Shown here: positions 36,917 to 47,070 of the stretch, in pieces | Layout of the letters: every line of letters begins with the position of its first letter | Numbering within the stretch: the first letter of the stretch is position 1 | Assembly (NCBI RefSeq): GCF_004310395.1 | Contig: NZ_BFAX01000005.1 | Span: 1-64,000, forward strand | Length of the DNA stretch: 64,000 nucleotides | Origin: Methanofervidicoccus abyssi | GTDB taxonomy: Archaea > AGJL01 > Methanococci > Methanococcales > Methanococcaceae | Direction: 5' to 3' | Position numbers and translations under genes: made by a program | The notes under the pieces: generated by a model | Seen by the model: only the letters and a program-made list of their open reading frames with translations | Databases searched by the model: none | Told to the model about the DNA's origin: nothing

Positions 36917-37318
36917 AATTTCCCGTAATAGTGTTGCTATTAATTAAAAATAAAGAAAAAATGAAAGACTTTTCTCTATATTTTTCATGTATATTCTTTA
37001 ATGGAGCTGTGTTATAAGGAGTTTATTAGTTAATGAACTAAACTTTTTAAACTGACAACAACCATACAGTGTCTTCAAATGAAAAATATAATAAAAAGAA
37101 TAATTAGAATAGAAAAATAAAAATTAATACTAAGATGAAAAATAAAATATGTTCTTATCCCTGAACTGAACTGTGTGCCGGGAAAATAATGCAGGATTTA
37201 TATTAAACCTTCATCTCTTTTTTTATTTTTTTATCTTTATTTTTTTATTTTTATTATAATATTATTCCTCATAATTATACAATTATATGTCTAAAATCCC
37301 CATATTTTTTATTAATTA
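36917..37318 (-). other. Spacer with a copy of the dispersed hairpin element
   Basis: About 400 bp between the guaAB stop and the flippase start, very AT-rich except for 37143-37207, where a GC-richer element (copy B) lies on the minus strand. It lies downstream of guaAB and could be part of its 3' untranslated region. Confidence 0.5.
37143..37207 (-). repeat. Dispersed hairpin element, copy B
   Basis: On the minus strand: TTTAATATAAATCCTGC, ATTATTTTCC, CACACAGTTCAGTTC, AGGGATAAGAACATA. It matches copy A at about four of five positions. The hairpin here is GTTC-AGGGATAA-GAAC, where copy A has GTT...AAC and copy C GTTT...AAAC, a compensatory pattern. Confidence 0.65.
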
Positions 37319-38248
37319 TTACTCAAACTCTATAGTCGCAGGAGGTTTATCTGTAATATCGAATACAACCCTTGCAACATTCGGAACCTCTGAAGTAATC
37401 CTCTTACTTATCCTCTTTAGAAGACTGAAGGGGATTTCAGGGACACTTGCTGTCATAGCATCTAGGGACTCTATCATCCTAACTGCTACTATCCAGTTGT
37501 ACTCCCTTATATCTCCCTTAACCCCTGTAGCCTTACTGTCAAGTACTACCGCAAAGTACTGCCAGAGTTTTCTATTCAATCCCTCCCTCTCCACTTCCTC
37601 CTCAACTATGGCGTTTGCCTCCCTACATATCTCCAATTTCTCTGGAGTAATTTCTCCTAATACTCTCACTGCTAGACCTGGACCTGGAAAGGGCTGTCTA
37701 TATACTATTTTATCTGGGAGACCTAATTCCTTTGCAACTAATCGAACTTCATCTTTGTAGAGGTCTCTCAGTGGCTCTACAACCTCTAAAACCATACCAC
37801 TTGGTAGGGCTATGTTGTGATGGGTTTTAATTTTTCCTTCACTCTCTATCCAATCTGGGGCTATGGTACCTTGGATTAGGACCTCCTCTCCGTTTTCTTT
37901 TGCAACTTCCTCAAATACTTCTATAAACAACTTGCCTATAATCTTTCTCTTCTTCTCCGGATCCTTTACGCCTTTCAAAGCATTTAAAAAGAGATCCTTT
38001 TTATCCACAATCTTGAGATTTAGTCCTAAACCTTCTTTGAATATCCTGTATATCTCCTCTGCCTCTCCCTTCCTCATAAGTCCTGTATCTACAAATACTG
38101 CCAAAAGTCTATCTCCTATAGCCTTGGCTGTAAGTACTGCCGCTACAGAACTATCTACTCCTCCACTGAGAGCTATTATAGCTCTCTTATCTCCTAGTTC
38201 TTTCTTTAACTTAGAGACAGTCTCTTCTATAAACCTCTTTGCATCAAA
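37319..38248 (-). CDS. guaAB: GMP synthase ATP-pyrophosphatase subunit
   Basis: A 309-aa protein that adenylates XMP and aminates it with ammonia from a separate glutaminase subunit (GuaAA), as in archaea. The PP-loop is [12 protein letters not shown] (about residues 28-39); [28 protein letters not shown] and [11 protein letters not shown] follow. Start is placed at GTG 38248: GGTGAT lies 4 nt ahead and the protein then begins [11 protein letters not shown] longer frame reaching back over the pyrG stop has no site. pyrG ends 7 nt upstream, so the two nucleotide genes form an operon. The glutaminase subunit is not in the window. Confidence 0.93.
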   Translation of the reverse strand, partial: FDAKRFIEETVSKLKKELGDKRAIIALSGGVDSSVAAVLTAKAIGDRLLAVFVDTGLMRKGEAEEIYRIFKEGLGLNLKIVDKKDLFLNALKGVKDPEKKRKIIGKLFIEVFEEVAKENGEEVLIQGTIAPDWIESEGKIKTHHNIALPSGMVLEVVEPLRDLYKDEVRLVAKELGLPDKIVYRQPFPGPGLAVRVLGEITPEKLEICREANAIVEEEVEREGLNRKLWQYFAVVLDSKATGVKGDIREYNWIVAVRMIESLDAMTASVPEIPFSLLKRISKRITSEVPNVARVVFDITDKPPATIEFE

Positions 38249-38255
38249 CACCTGA

Positions 38256-39908
<1,653 letters not shown>

Positions 39909-40022
39909 CTAGGAACCTCCAGATATTTGTTAAAAATTGAATAATAATAAATTTAATAAAAATTTAATTAACAAAATAAAAATTAAAAATAGAATAAAAA
40001 AAATATTAAAAGTCGATACTTC

Positions 40023-40373
40023 TTAGGAGACATTAGGGCTTTCCTGGAGTATCTTCTGAAGTGTCTGTTGTAATTCATTCAATCTCTCCTGCATTTTTTT
40101 CTCCTGTTTTTCTAAGGTTTTTACCCTTAACTCCAAGGTTTCCAACCTTTCCTTTAACTCCTTTTCAACATCTTTCTTATTCCTCTTTACAAAGATACCA
40201 CCACACATCTTATAAACTTCTTCTGATGGAGATTTCTCCATTTCCTCTAAAGCCTTTTTTATATCCTTTATTTGAGATTCTATCTGCTGTCTTTGTAAGA
40301 TTACTATCTGTAACTGCTGCTGTAGTTGTTGAAATTGTAAAACCTGGTTCTGGACATTTGCTGGTAACTCCAT
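40023..40373 (-). CDS. pfdB: Prefoldin beta subunit
   Basis: A 116-aa coiled-coil chaperone subunit; four beta and two alpha subunits form the jellyfish-shaped hexamer that hands unfolded proteins to the thermosome. Two long coiled-coil helices (about residues 5-45 and 70-112) flank a beta hairpin region with [17 protein letters not shown], the family signature. ATG 40373 follows AGGTGA; a GTG three codons upstream overlaps that site. It closes the superoperon running from zpr1 and psmA. Confidence 0.92.
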   Translation of the reverse strand: MELPANVQNQVLQFQQLQQQLQIVILQRQQIESQIKDIKKALEEMEKSPSEEVYKMCGGIFVKRNKKDVEKELKERLETLELRVKTLEKQEKKMQERLNELQQTLQKILQESPNVS

Positions 40374-40421
40374 AAAATTCACCTTTTTATTTTTATTATT
40401 TATATTATTATATCTTGATTA

Positions 40422-40667
40422 TTATCTTGTCAATTTATATATACTTTCCGCAACCTTTATCCATCTTATATAGGAGTAGATAGATGCTTTCAATATACCG
40501 AGATCCTTAGCGTAGGTTTTCACCTTCAATGTATTTCCCTTAATAACCATATCACTCCTGGACTTTATCTGTGTATCTAAATGTTCCAATAGAATACTTC
40601 TATATACTACCTCCGCCTCCTCCTTAGAGTCAAATTCTATCTCTAGAGAAAAACAGAGATCTCCCAT
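40422..40667 (-). CDS. pcc1: KEOPS complex subunit Pcc1
   Basis: An 81-aa protein of the Pcc1 family, the dimerising subunit of KEOPS, which makes the t6A base of ANN-decoding tRNAs. The pattern LEIEFDSKEEAEVVYRSILLE, then a two-strand stretch and SIYSYIRWIKVAESIY is typical. ATG 40667 gives the normal family length; an upstream TTG would extend it over the Brix stop. Pcc1 and Brix are neighbours in many archaea. Confidence 0.85.
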   Translation of the reverse strand: MGDLCFSLEIEFDSKEEAEVVYRSILLEHLDTQIKSRSDMVIKGNTLKVKTYAKDLGILKASIYSYIRWIKVAESIYKLTR

Positions 40668-40677
40668 AATATCCCAT

Positions 40678-41193
40678 TTAAGTGGGAGTTTCAATATCTA
40701 AAACCCTTAGATCCTTTACAACTATAAGAGGTCCTATTTTTTTATCTCCTTTATAAAATTGAATGTAAAAGAGAGGTCCATTACCTCTTCGATTCTCTTC
40801 AAAGCACATCCTGAAGGAGGAATCCTCAGAGATGATACCAAAATCCTTAAAGAAGTTGTAGAAGAGATCTTTATATGCTACAGTATTCCCATAAAATTCC
40901 ATCTTTATTTTTCCTTCATCGTTTTTAACCTTTCTCCTACATACTTCCCTCTGAAGTTTCACAGATATGAAGAAGAGTATCAACTTCTTATCATTCATAT
41001 CGTAAAGTTTCAACTTCCCTGGATTTCCTCTGTACTCGTCTATTTTAATTATCTTTGGATGTTTATTGAATATATCTTTTAGTGGAGTTTTACCCCTTGT
41101 TAGAGGTTTCCCCGCCAATACCCTCGCCAGATCCTTTACAAAACTCCTAGTCCGTCGGGAGGGCTTCCTAGAGGTAATTATAATTACTCCCAT
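40678..41193 (-). CDS. Brix domain ribosome-biogenesis protein
   Basis: A 171-aa single Brix-domain protein related to eukaryotic Imp4. It begins GVIIITSRKPSRRTRSFVKDLARVL, the conserved rRNA-binding sigma70-like start, followed by KPLTRGKTPLKDI and, near the end, GPLIVVKDLRVLD. Archaeal members are thought to act in pre-rRNA processing. ATG 41193 is preferred with GTGATAGAG ahead of it. It lies between rpoP and pcc1. Confidence 0.85.
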   Translation of the reverse strand: MGVIIITSRKPSRRTRSFVKDLARVLAGKPLTRGKTPLKDIFNKHPKIIKIDEYRGNPGKLKLYDMNDKKLILFFISVKLQREVCRRKVKNDEGKIKMEFYGNTVAYKDLFYNFFKDFGIISEDSSFRMCFEENRRGNGPLFYIQFYKGDKKIGPLIVVKDLRVLDIETPT

Positions 41194-41204
41194 CTCTATC
41201 ACAT

Positions 41205-41345
41205 TTATCTCGCAATAACCTTTTTGACAACCTTGGGCCTAACCTTTACAAGGATCTTGTTACTACAGTGAGGACATTTGGCCTTTAGATTTAACTCACT
41301 TGATGGGATAACCTTACCACAGTTCAGGCATTTGTACTCTGCCAT
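41205..41345 (-). CDS. rpoP: RNA polymerase subunit P (Rpb12-like)
   Basis: A 46-aa gene, easily missed. The product is MAEYKCLNCGKVIPSSELN, then AKCPHCSNKILVKVRP, ending KVVKKVIAR. The CxxC...CxxC zinc ribbon and the KI..KVRP end define RpoP, the archaeal counterpart of Rpb12. It sits between L37Ae and Brix, its usual place in archaeal genomes. Confidence 0.93.
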   Translation of the reverse strand: MAEYKCLNCGKVIPSSELNLKAKCPHCSNKILVKVRPKVVKKVIAR

Positions 41346-41374
41346 AGTTCCACCGTAAAAAAGAAAAAATAAAA

Positions 41375-41665
41375 TTAGATCTCTCTACTTTTCTTCTCTA
41401 TAACCCTTCTAATAGCCTTGGTTACAATTTTACCTGCACCAGTTTCTGGGGTATAAGCTCCTCCTGCTATTTTAGCACCACATTTCTTACATACCCATAT
41501 TGAAGTACTTACTCTTCTTAACTTTTGGAATCCACAGACTGGACATTTATAACTCTTTTTTTGTTTTATCTCTACGTCTCTTACTCTTACTCTGATTTTT
41601 CTACCGTATCTTGGTCCAAATCTCCCTGCTGGTCCTACCTTCTTTGTATGACTGAACCTTGCCAT
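41375..41665 (-). CDS. rpl37A: Ribosomal protein L37Ae (eL43)
   Basis: A 96-aa large-subunit ribosomal protein with a C4 zinc finger: CPVCGFQ and CKKCGAK (about residues 41-62). The basic start [21 protein letters not shown] and the [16 protein letters not shown] end are diagnostic. ATG 41665 follows AGGTGGGAGAT; a GTG three codons ahead overlaps the site. In many euryarchaea exosome genes lie between SBDS and this gene; here SBDS is directly upstream. Confidence 0.95.
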   Translation of the reverse strand: MARFSHTKKVGPAGRFGPRYGRKIRVRVRDVEIKQKKSYKCPVCGFQKLRRVSTSIWVCKKCGAKIAGGAYTPETGAGKIVTKAIRRVIEKKSREI

Positions 41666-41684
41666 ATCTCCCACCTTCTATCTT

Positions 41685-42386
41685 TTACAACTTTCTTAAA
41701 AGTTTGGTTTGGACGTTACCCTTTGTAAGTTTGTTTAAATGGGAGTAGAACTCTCCCTCTATCCCACTAGGTATCTCTATTATAAATATGAGGGAGCCGT
41801 CCTCCTGCCATTCTTCCTCTTTTACAGTCCCATACTCACGGAGAGAGTAGTATACGGAAGAGGTATATTCAGGAGGGACCTTAACTGCAATTTCCCTCCT
41901 CTCAAACTTTATAGGTATTATCTTCTTAAGTTCTTTCATAATAAGGGGGACTTGCTCTTCTGCAGATTTGTAGATGTCTATATTTACCTTCGCCTCCTCT
42001 AAGGCTTTCTCAATTCTCTTTGGAGGATGAGGAGTACCTGTTTGTGGATTTATAGCATTTCTAGCAATTATGGAGATTATCTGTTTCTTCTTTTTCTCCT
42101 TCATCTCTTTTCTCTGTTGTGCAGTAAGTTGGACAGTACCCTTAGTTATTATCTTCTTAGCAATTTCATATATATCTGTAGTTCCAAAAACTTTTTTTAG
42201 AAGTTCCTCTGAGACTTTCTCTCCCTTATTGGCATCCCTGTAAACAGTCTCAGAGGCAAGTATCTCAGACATGTCTACAGGCTGACCTTCCTTTAATTTA
42301 GCTGCCAAGTATGGATCTACCAGTATTTCAAACTTCTCTCCATGGGATTGAAACCGTGCAATTACCGCCTTTTCCAACGATACCAT
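41685..42386 (-). CDS. sdo1: Ribosome maturation protein SBDS
   Basis: A 233-aa homologue of Shwachman-Bodian-Diamond protein, which with an EF2-like GTPase releases anti-association factor aIF6 from the 60S-like subunit. The N-terminal FYSH domain includes [17 protein letters not shown], the middle has [14 protein letters not shown] and [14 protein letters not shown], and the C-terminal domain [28 protein letters not shown] precedes the ATG. It follows psmA in the superoperon. Confidence 0.95.
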   Translation of the reverse strand: MVSLEKAVIARFQSHGEKFEILVDPYLAAKLKEGQPVDMSEILASETVYRDANKGEKVSEELLKKVFGTTDIYEIAKKIITKGTVQLTAQQRKEMKEKKKKQIISIIARNAINPQTGTPHPPKRIEKALEEAKVNIDIYKSAEEQVPLIMKELKKIIPIKFERREIAVKVPPEYTSSVYYSLREYGTVKEEEWQEDGSLIFIIEIPSGIEGEFYSHLNKLTKGNVQTKLLRKL

Positions 42387-42483
42387 ACTATCCCCTTTTA
42401 ATTTATATACCTTTCGATTAACAGTATTAACAATAAGAATGAAAAAATAGAAAATATAGAAAATATAGTATCTAAAAACTCAT

Positions 42484-43284
42484 CTATTTCTCCTTACTGT
42501 CCCCCTCTTCTTTATCCTCCTTACTACTCTTCTCCTTCTCCTCTTCTTCTTCAGCCTTAATAAGTTCTTTAGCCTTCCTTACAAGTTCTTCAATCTTTTC
42601 ATAGTCTATCTTCTCCATAATCTTAGTGTCTGTCCTAATTATTGCCATATCCACATTTTTTGGATTTAACTCTTCCTTGGAAACCTTATAGAGAGTATAT
42701 ATAGCCAACTCCATAGCCTCATCTAACAACATATCTTCTCTATATTTCTCCTCCAAGATATCCATTGCTAAAGACCTGCCTGCACCTATTGCCGAGGCCT
42801 TGTACTCTATTAAGGCTCCACTGGGATCTGTTTCAAACAATCTGGAACTATGTCTATCTATACCTGCAATTAGTAGGGATACTCCAAAAGGCCTAACACC
42901 TCCATGCTGTGTATAGGCCTGCTTAATATCACTGATTCTCTTTGCAAGGGCTTCAACTGTTATAGGTTCATCGTAGGTTAGCCTGTTTATCTGGGCCTCT
43001 AATCTAGCCCTGTCTATCAATACTCTGGCATCTGCCACAAGTCCAGAAGTTGCAGCCATTATATGATCGTCAATTTGGAATATCTTCTCTACAGAACATA
43101 TCTCTATTAACTTACTTGTAACCTTTCTATCCACTGCCAATATCACTCCTTCTTTACACCTGATACCAATAGCTGTAGTACCCCGTCTAACAGCCTCTCT
43201 TGCATACTCTACTTGATACAGCCTACCCTCTGGACTGAATACCGTTATTGCCCTATCGTATCCTGCTGCTGGAACTAGTTGCAT
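42484..43284 (-). CDS. psmA: Proteasome alpha subunit
   Basis: A 266-aa alpha subunit of the 20S proteasome. The gating N terminus is YDRAITVFSPEGRLYQVEYAREAV (about residues 9-32), followed by the standard Ntn fold with GVRPFGVSLLIAG and LFETDPSGA. The C-terminal 35 residues are a long Lys/Glu-rich extension, charged and probably disordered, ending in KEGDSKEK rather than a compact tail. GGAGGGAAAAGG precedes the ATG. The beta subunit is not in the window. Confidence 0.96.
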   Translation of the reverse strand: MQLVPAAGYDRAITVFSPEGRLYQVEYAREAVRRGTTAIGIRCKEGVILAVDRKVTSKLIEICSVEKIFQIDDHIMAATSGLVADARVLIDRARLEAQINRLTYDEPITVEALAKRISDIKQAYTQHGGVRPFGVSLLIAGIDRHSSRLFETDPSGALIEYKASAIGAGRSLAMDILEEKYREDMLLDEAMELAIYTLYKVSKEELNPKNVDMAIIRTDTKIMEKIDYEKIEELVRKAKELIKAEEEEEKEKSSKEDKEEGDSKEK

Positions 43285-43333
43285 CCTTTTCCCTCCAGAT
43301 GATCTGTATTAATTTAAAAATTATAACGATTAG

Positions 43334-43924
43334 TTATTTATTTTTATTCTTTTCCATGATGAATATATTACCTCCACTTAGAATTTTAATCTCTTCTTCA
43401 CTTAGTTTTTCTTCTTTAACACCATCACCAATTATAGCACTATGACCTAGGGGATCTTCTATAATGAGAGTGATATTTTCTTTTCCTCTCTTAACATCTT
43501 CAATTTTTTTCAGAATTTCCTCCCCCTTTCTCTTTTCTTCCCCATCTACCCATTTTAAAAGCATCTTTAAAGAATCCTCAAGACGATTTAAAACTCCTTC
43601 TACATTAGATATATAGCCCTCAGATGCCGGTCCAGGTCTAACTTCGAACCCCCATTCAGGTATCTTTATATAGCCAGTGGAACTTCTAACAACCCTCTTA
43701 TTCAGATCCTCTTCCCCACACACTCTTAGGATGTATCTTTTAGGTTCTTTAACTTCAAGAGGAATGATATCACTTTTTCTATACTTACACTTATCACATA
43801 TCATAGTTGTCTCCATTACCTTACCAAAGTAAGGAATATCTAACTGGTTACTAAATATTTTGAAGGTATTTTTTCCTCCACATATGGGACAATCTATGAC
43901 GTTAACTGGTTTGATATTTTCCAT
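43334..43924 (-). CDS. ZPR1-type zinc-finger protein
   Basis: A 196-aa archaeal ZPR1-related protein. The zinc finger is CPICGGKN ... CDKCKYR (about residues 12-48), followed by a beta-rich domain with VCGEEDLNKRVVRSSTGYIKIPEWGFEVRPGPASEG in pieces and a helical C terminus. Eukaryotic ZPR1 is a chaperone for elongation factor 1A; whether the archaeal form does this is inferred. ATG 43924 is used with GTGATAGAA ahead. It heads the psmA cluster. Confidence 0.83.
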   Translation of the reverse strand: MENIKPVNVIDCPICGGKNTFKIFSNQLDIPYFGKVMETTMICDKCKYRKSDIIPLEVKEPKRYILRVCGEEDLNKRVVRSSTGYIKIPEWGFEVRPGPASEGYISNVEGVLNRLEDSLKMLLKWVDGEEKRKGEEILKKIEDVKRGKENITLIIEDPLGHSAIIGDGVKEEKLSEEEIKILSGGNIFIMEKNKNK

Positions 43925-44101
43925 TTCTATCACACTTCTTAAAAATCTATAAAAGATACTTAATGATATAATAAAATAGTGATATAATATTATTGATATA
44001 ATAATTATTAATGTTATTATTCTTGATAGGTCGAGTTGTCAGAAAATAACGATTCCTTTTAATCTAATCTTAACTACTAAGGTATATAAGTTTCTATCGT
44101 T

Positions 44102-44142
44102 TGAATTTTTTTATCCTGTTCCCCTACTGTTAAAAAAATTCA
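44102..44142. repeat. Long perfect inverted repeat
   Basis: TGAATTTTTTTA (44102-44113) and TAAAAAAATTCA (44131-44142) are exact complements, 12 bp, around a 17-nt C/T-rich loop (TCCTGTTCCCCTACTGT). It lies 260 bp ahead of the eha regulator and 180 bp ahead of zpr1. It could be a regulator site or a cruciform or a terminator-like hairpin. Confidence 0.7.
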
Positions 44143-44338
44143 GGAAGTAAAATAATATAATATAGAATTCCTTCTCTCTTTTTCACATAGTTTTAAGACC
44201 ACCTATTTCTATTATTTTGATTATTTTATTAATATAAATATAATAACTATTGTTGTTCCAGTTGAACAAAACCTGATTTAATGTTATGATTAGTGTTATT
44301 TAAAATTACTAATGACTACAAATTGTACCTTTAATATC

Positions 44339-44352
44339 AAAAATTATATATA
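44339..44352 (+). promoter_or_regulatory. Candidate promoter of the regulator-eha operon
   Basis: AAATTATATATATC resembles an archaeal TATA box. Transcription from about 25 bp downstream would give a short leader of about 30-40 nt. As no other gap of useful size occurs before ehaO, this may drive the whole eha operon. Confidence 0.45.
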
Positions 44353-44404
44353 TCTTTCTGATAGAATAATATTATTCCTATGCGATATTTTTTAAGGGGA
44401 AAAG

Positions 44405-45040
44405 ATGTATAAAAAACTAGATGTGATAGAACATGCTATTCTTCTAAATCCTAAATATATAAGGATATTCCGCAATAAGTTGAAAATAACCCAGTCTAAA
44501 TTAGCAAAGGAAAGTGGAGTTAGTCAGTCTCACTTGAGTATGTTAGAAAAGGGGAAGAGAAAGGCTACTAAATCTCATGCCGCTGCAATAACCTTAGGAC
44601 TTCTAAAATGTAGCGATATCTGGGATAAAAAAGATCCTATAGATTACCTATTAGATGTTCTTTCCTTGACAAAGTTAGAATCTACAGTTGTGAAGTTTGT
44701 GAAGGAAATAACAGAGGGAGACAGTATATATAAGAGATACATTGAGGGCTATCCTGTTTATATTGTGGATAGAGATAGCTTTACAGACTATCTGAAGAAA
44801 AACATTAATGTAATCTCTATAAAGGATGTGAAGTTTTTCAGAGGTAGGATGGTAGTAGAAGGGCTATATTCTGACAACCAGGAGGTAACTATATCTTTAG
44901 ACTGCTCAGATATAAGGAGATTGGAAGGTAAGATATCTAAAACCATCGGGAAAAAGATAATAATCCAGATATTCCCAAAGGATGAGATACCACCTATATA
45001 CTCCCTTAAAAAGGATGGAATGGTTATAAACTGTTGGTAG
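44405..45040 (+). CDS. Xre-type HTH regulator, first gene of the eha operon
   Basis: A 211-aa DNA-binding protein. Residues about 17-70 form a Cro/C1-type helix-turn-helix (RNKLKITQSKLAKESGVSQS, HLSMLEKGKRKATK). The C-terminal domain, about residues 80-211, is not one I recognise; it is rich in beta-type segments (GYPVYIVDRDSF, VKFFRGRMVVEG). The stop is immediately followed by GTGATG and ehaA, so it is co-transcribed with the hydrogenase and is the obvious candidate to control it. The signal it senses (H2, ferredoxin state, metal) is unknown. GGGGAAAAG precedes the ATG. Confidence 0.8.
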   Translation: MYKKLDVIEHAILLNPKYIRIFRNKLKITQSKLAKESGVSQSHLSMLEKGKRKATKSHAAAITLGLLKCSDIWDKKDPIDYLLDVLSLTKLESTVVKFVKEITEGDSIYKRYIEGYPVYIVDRDSFTDYLKKNINVISIKDVKFFRGRMVVEGLYSDNQEVTISLDCSDIRRLEGKISKTIGKKIIIQIFPKDEIPPIYSLKKDGMVINCW

Positions 45041-45043
45041 GTG

Positions 45044-45307
45044 ATGAAGTTGATATTTTATTATATTCTCTCTCTTGCGATATCCTTAGTTGTTGGATTT
45101 ATTATAAAGTTACCTTTAAAGGTGGATACTAACTCCTTCAAGGGAAATCTATTCTTTCCTACTGTATTTGTTACCTTGGGATTAATAGCTGTTGTTGATC
45201 TTTTATTTAGTTTAAACGTAGTTTTTAGTACCATAGTTGGAATATTATCCCCCTTCTTTTCTAAGTACGTCGATGTTATATTTCCAGGTGTAAGTTATGG
45301 AAATTAG
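45044..45307 (+). CDS. ehaA: Energy-converting hydrogenase A subunit A
   Basis: An 87-aa membrane protein with two to three hydrophobic helices, matching EhaA by size, sequence feel ([30 protein letters not shown]) and position at the head of the eha gene string. Function of the single subunit is unknown. ATG 45044 follows GGTG; the GTG at 45041 overlaps that site. It overlaps ehaB by 11 bp. Confidence 0.88.
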   Translation: MKLIFYYILSLAISLVVGFIIKLPLKVDTNSFKGNLFFPTVFVTLGLIAVVDLLFSLNVVFSTIVGILSPFFSKYVDVIFPGVSYGN

Positions 45308-45794
45308 TTGGGTTGAGTTGTTAAAACTGTTGATAACTACGGGAGTATGTTGGATAAACTTTGTAGTGATAGATACTTACTTTGGACTACCCAAGAAGCC
45401 TGGAGTATCGGGGGCAGAGGTAATTGGAAAAACTTTGGAGAAGTTAGGGGGAAATATAAACGGAGGGTACTTTATGGGAAATATCGTATGTTCTCCAGAT
45501 GCCTCTGCAGGTACCTTGATGGCAAGTATATTTTACTATCTAATGGGGTTTAAAGGAGGTCTTATTGCGGCACTTCTCATATTCTTGGGTAATAGGTTGT
45601 GTAACGATCCTGGTTATGCAGGTACCGTTGGGGCCTTTAGTGCAACGGTAATTATACATCTCTTCAGTGGTTTTATCGAGCCTAAGTACTTTCTCGGAGG
45701 AATGGTGATAGCAATATTTACGATTCAGGGACTCTACCATGTTGGGGCTTCTAAGGTTTTAGGATACATTGGAAAGAAATTGGGGATGATATAG
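45297..45794 (+). CDS. ehaB: Energy-converting hydrogenase A subunit B
   Basis: A 165-aa integral membrane subunit with about four helices. [21 protein letters not shown] and [15 protein letters not shown] are the conserved loop blocks of EhaB. It overlaps ehaA by 11 bp and ends directly against ehaC, so translation is coupled. Part of the membrane arm of Eha; no catalytic role is known. Confidence 0.9.
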   Translation: MEISWVELLKLLITTGVCWINFVVIDTYFGLPKKPGVSGAEVIGKTLEKLGGNINGGYFMGNIVCSPDASAGTLMASIFYYLMGFKGGLIAALLIFLGNRLCNDPGYAGTVGAFSATVIIHLFSGFIEPKYFLGGMVIAIFTIQGLYHVGASKVLGYIGKKLGMI

Positions 45795-46049
45795 ATGGAT
45801 ATTGTAATGTTGTTGATAGGTGCTATATCATTTGTAGTTGGGTTTAGAGTATTCTTAACGAAGAATAAAGTGCAAAAACTACTCTATATGTGCTGTTTAA
45901 ATTTCGCCATTGCTGCACTTATTGCACTTTATGTTAAAAGTCCAATGGGTGGGGTTGTAGCAGCAGTCTATTTCCTAGGATCTACTCTATCCAGTAATGC
46001 CATAGCCCATACTCTTGGGAAGATCCAAAGAATTGAAGGTGAAGGATAA
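45795..46049 (+). CDS. ehaC: Energy-converting hydrogenase A subunit C
   Basis: An 84-aa membrane protein with two or three helices, beginning right after the ehaB stop. MCCLNFAIAALIALYVKSPMGG and AVYFLGSTLSSNAIAHTLGKI, seen in pieces, fit EhaC. Its small size resembles the NuoK-like or MrpF-like subunits of Mrp and complex I families, a relation I infer from layout only. Confidence 0.86.
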   Translation: MDIVMLLIGAISFVVGFRVFLTKNKVQKLLYMCCLNFAIAALIALYVKSPMGGVVAAVYFLGSTLSSNAIAHTLGKIQRIEGEG

Positions 46050-46059
46050 TGGTGATAAT

Positions 46060-46338
46060 GTGGAATTACTTCCCTTAGTGTCGATCTTCTGCGTTGTTAT
46101 GGGATGTATCGGTGTTATCCTAAATACAGATTACTTAGATAAGATAATCATGTTGGAGTTTTTGACAGGTGGTTTAATCGGTCTTATAGTATCCTTTTAC
46201 TACTTGGATGTAGCAACCCTAACTTCTATAATGGAGCCTGTAAGCACTATAATACTCCTGTTGGGATCTCTTAAGTACATCTACATTAAGAGATCCAAGA
46301 AGAAATACAGTTCAAAACTGCCAATACTTGTAAAGTAG
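46060..46338 (+). CDS. ehaD: Energy-converting hydrogenase A subunit D
   Basis: A 92-aa membrane protein with three hydrophobic helices. Start is placed at GTG 46060, since GGTGAT lies four bases ahead and the protein then begins MELLPLVSIFCVVMG; a longer frame reaching into ehaC from a TTG would add a hydrophilic stretch that has no site. The tail is basic (KRSKKKYSSK). Matches EhaD by position and profile. Confidence 0.85.
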   Translation: MELLPLVSIFCVVMGCIGVILNTDYLDKIIMLEFLTGGLIGLIVSFYYLDVATLTSIMEPVSTIILLLGSLKYIYIKRSKKKYSSKLPILVK

Positions 46339-46345
46339 GGATAGA

Positions 46346-46600
46346 ATGGATGTGGTGGTGCCAACCCTTTATCTAGGATACTTTCTACTTATATTAGGAA
46401 CCCTAGGTGTTATAATAGGCCCAAAAACTGAGGATCCCCTTGTTAGATTCTTAAATGTGGAGGTACCTACAGTAGGTGTAATGTTGATATTTCTAGCGTA
46501 TAATCTAACTTTGGCACTTATGACATACATCACCATAAACGTCCTAATTACCTTAGTGTTTATAAGAACTATAATTAAAAGGGAAGAGTTGGAGGCATAA
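46346..46600 (+). CDS. ehaE: Energy-converting hydrogenase A subunit E
   Basis: An 84-aa membrane protein with three helices ([19 protein letters not shown], a second and a third of like length). It resembles EhaE and the NuoK-type small subunits. GGGATAGA precedes the ATG and ehaF starts 2 nt after the stop. Confidence 0.86.
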   Translation: MDVVVPTLYLGYFLLILGTLGVIIGPKTEDPLVRFLNVEVPTVGVMLIFLAYNLTLALMTYITINVLITLVFIRTIIKREELEA

Positions 46601-46602
46601 TT

Positions 46603-47070
46603 ATGGATATTGGAAAGGTGTGGAATTATATCTCACGTCCAGAAGTTGTGCCTAGGTTATTTGCACTATTTCTCTGTTTGATAATGATTGTTGAGTTTTT
46701 CATACCTACAACTTATAACGAGAATCAGCTGTATCCAAAGTGTCCTCCTCAGAGCCAGATATTTAAATCACCTCTTGCACCTTATGACAGGGGAGGAGAA
46801 CCTCTCAAGAAACCCGCAGATATTAAAACCCAGTATCCTCAATTTGAACCTATAAAGGGAAAAATAACTGCCTATCTTACCCCTCCTGCTATATGGATCT
46901 CTAAGATGACTCCCTACTTTGGAACAACCATAGTATCAACTCCAGGAGGAATACTGGACGAGATACTCTACTATACGAGGGGGCTGGATACTGTACTGGA
47001 GTCCTTAACACTCCTAATATCTTTCATAATCTTCAGTTGGGTGTACCTCCATAGAGAGAAGGTGGAATAA
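46603..47070 (+). CDS. ehaF: Energy-converting hydrogenase A subunit F
   Basis: A 155-aa protein with a hydrophobic helix near each end (about residues 18-35 and 133-148) and a proline-rich hydrophilic middle (about 36-125) likely on the outer face. [21 protein letters not shown] and [21 protein letters not shown], in pieces, are EhaF-like blocks. Its last base overlaps the ehaG start (TAATG). Confidence 0.87.
   Translation: MDIGKVWNYISRPEVVPRLFALFLCLIMIVEFFIPTTYNENQLYPKCPPQSQIFKSPLAPYDRGGEPLKKPADIKTQYPQFEPIKGKITAYLTPPAIWISKMTPYFGTTIVSTPGGILDEILYYTRGLDTVLESLTLLISFIIFSWVYLHREKVE

Larger units (their letters stand above)
43925..44404. other. Spacer upstream of the eha regulator
   Basis: About 480 bp between divergent genes. 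It holds a 12-bp inverted repeat at 44102-44142 and, at about 44340-44352, AAATTATATATATC, a likely TATA element about 55 bp ahead of the regulator gene. No coding frame is convincing. Confidence 0.5.
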
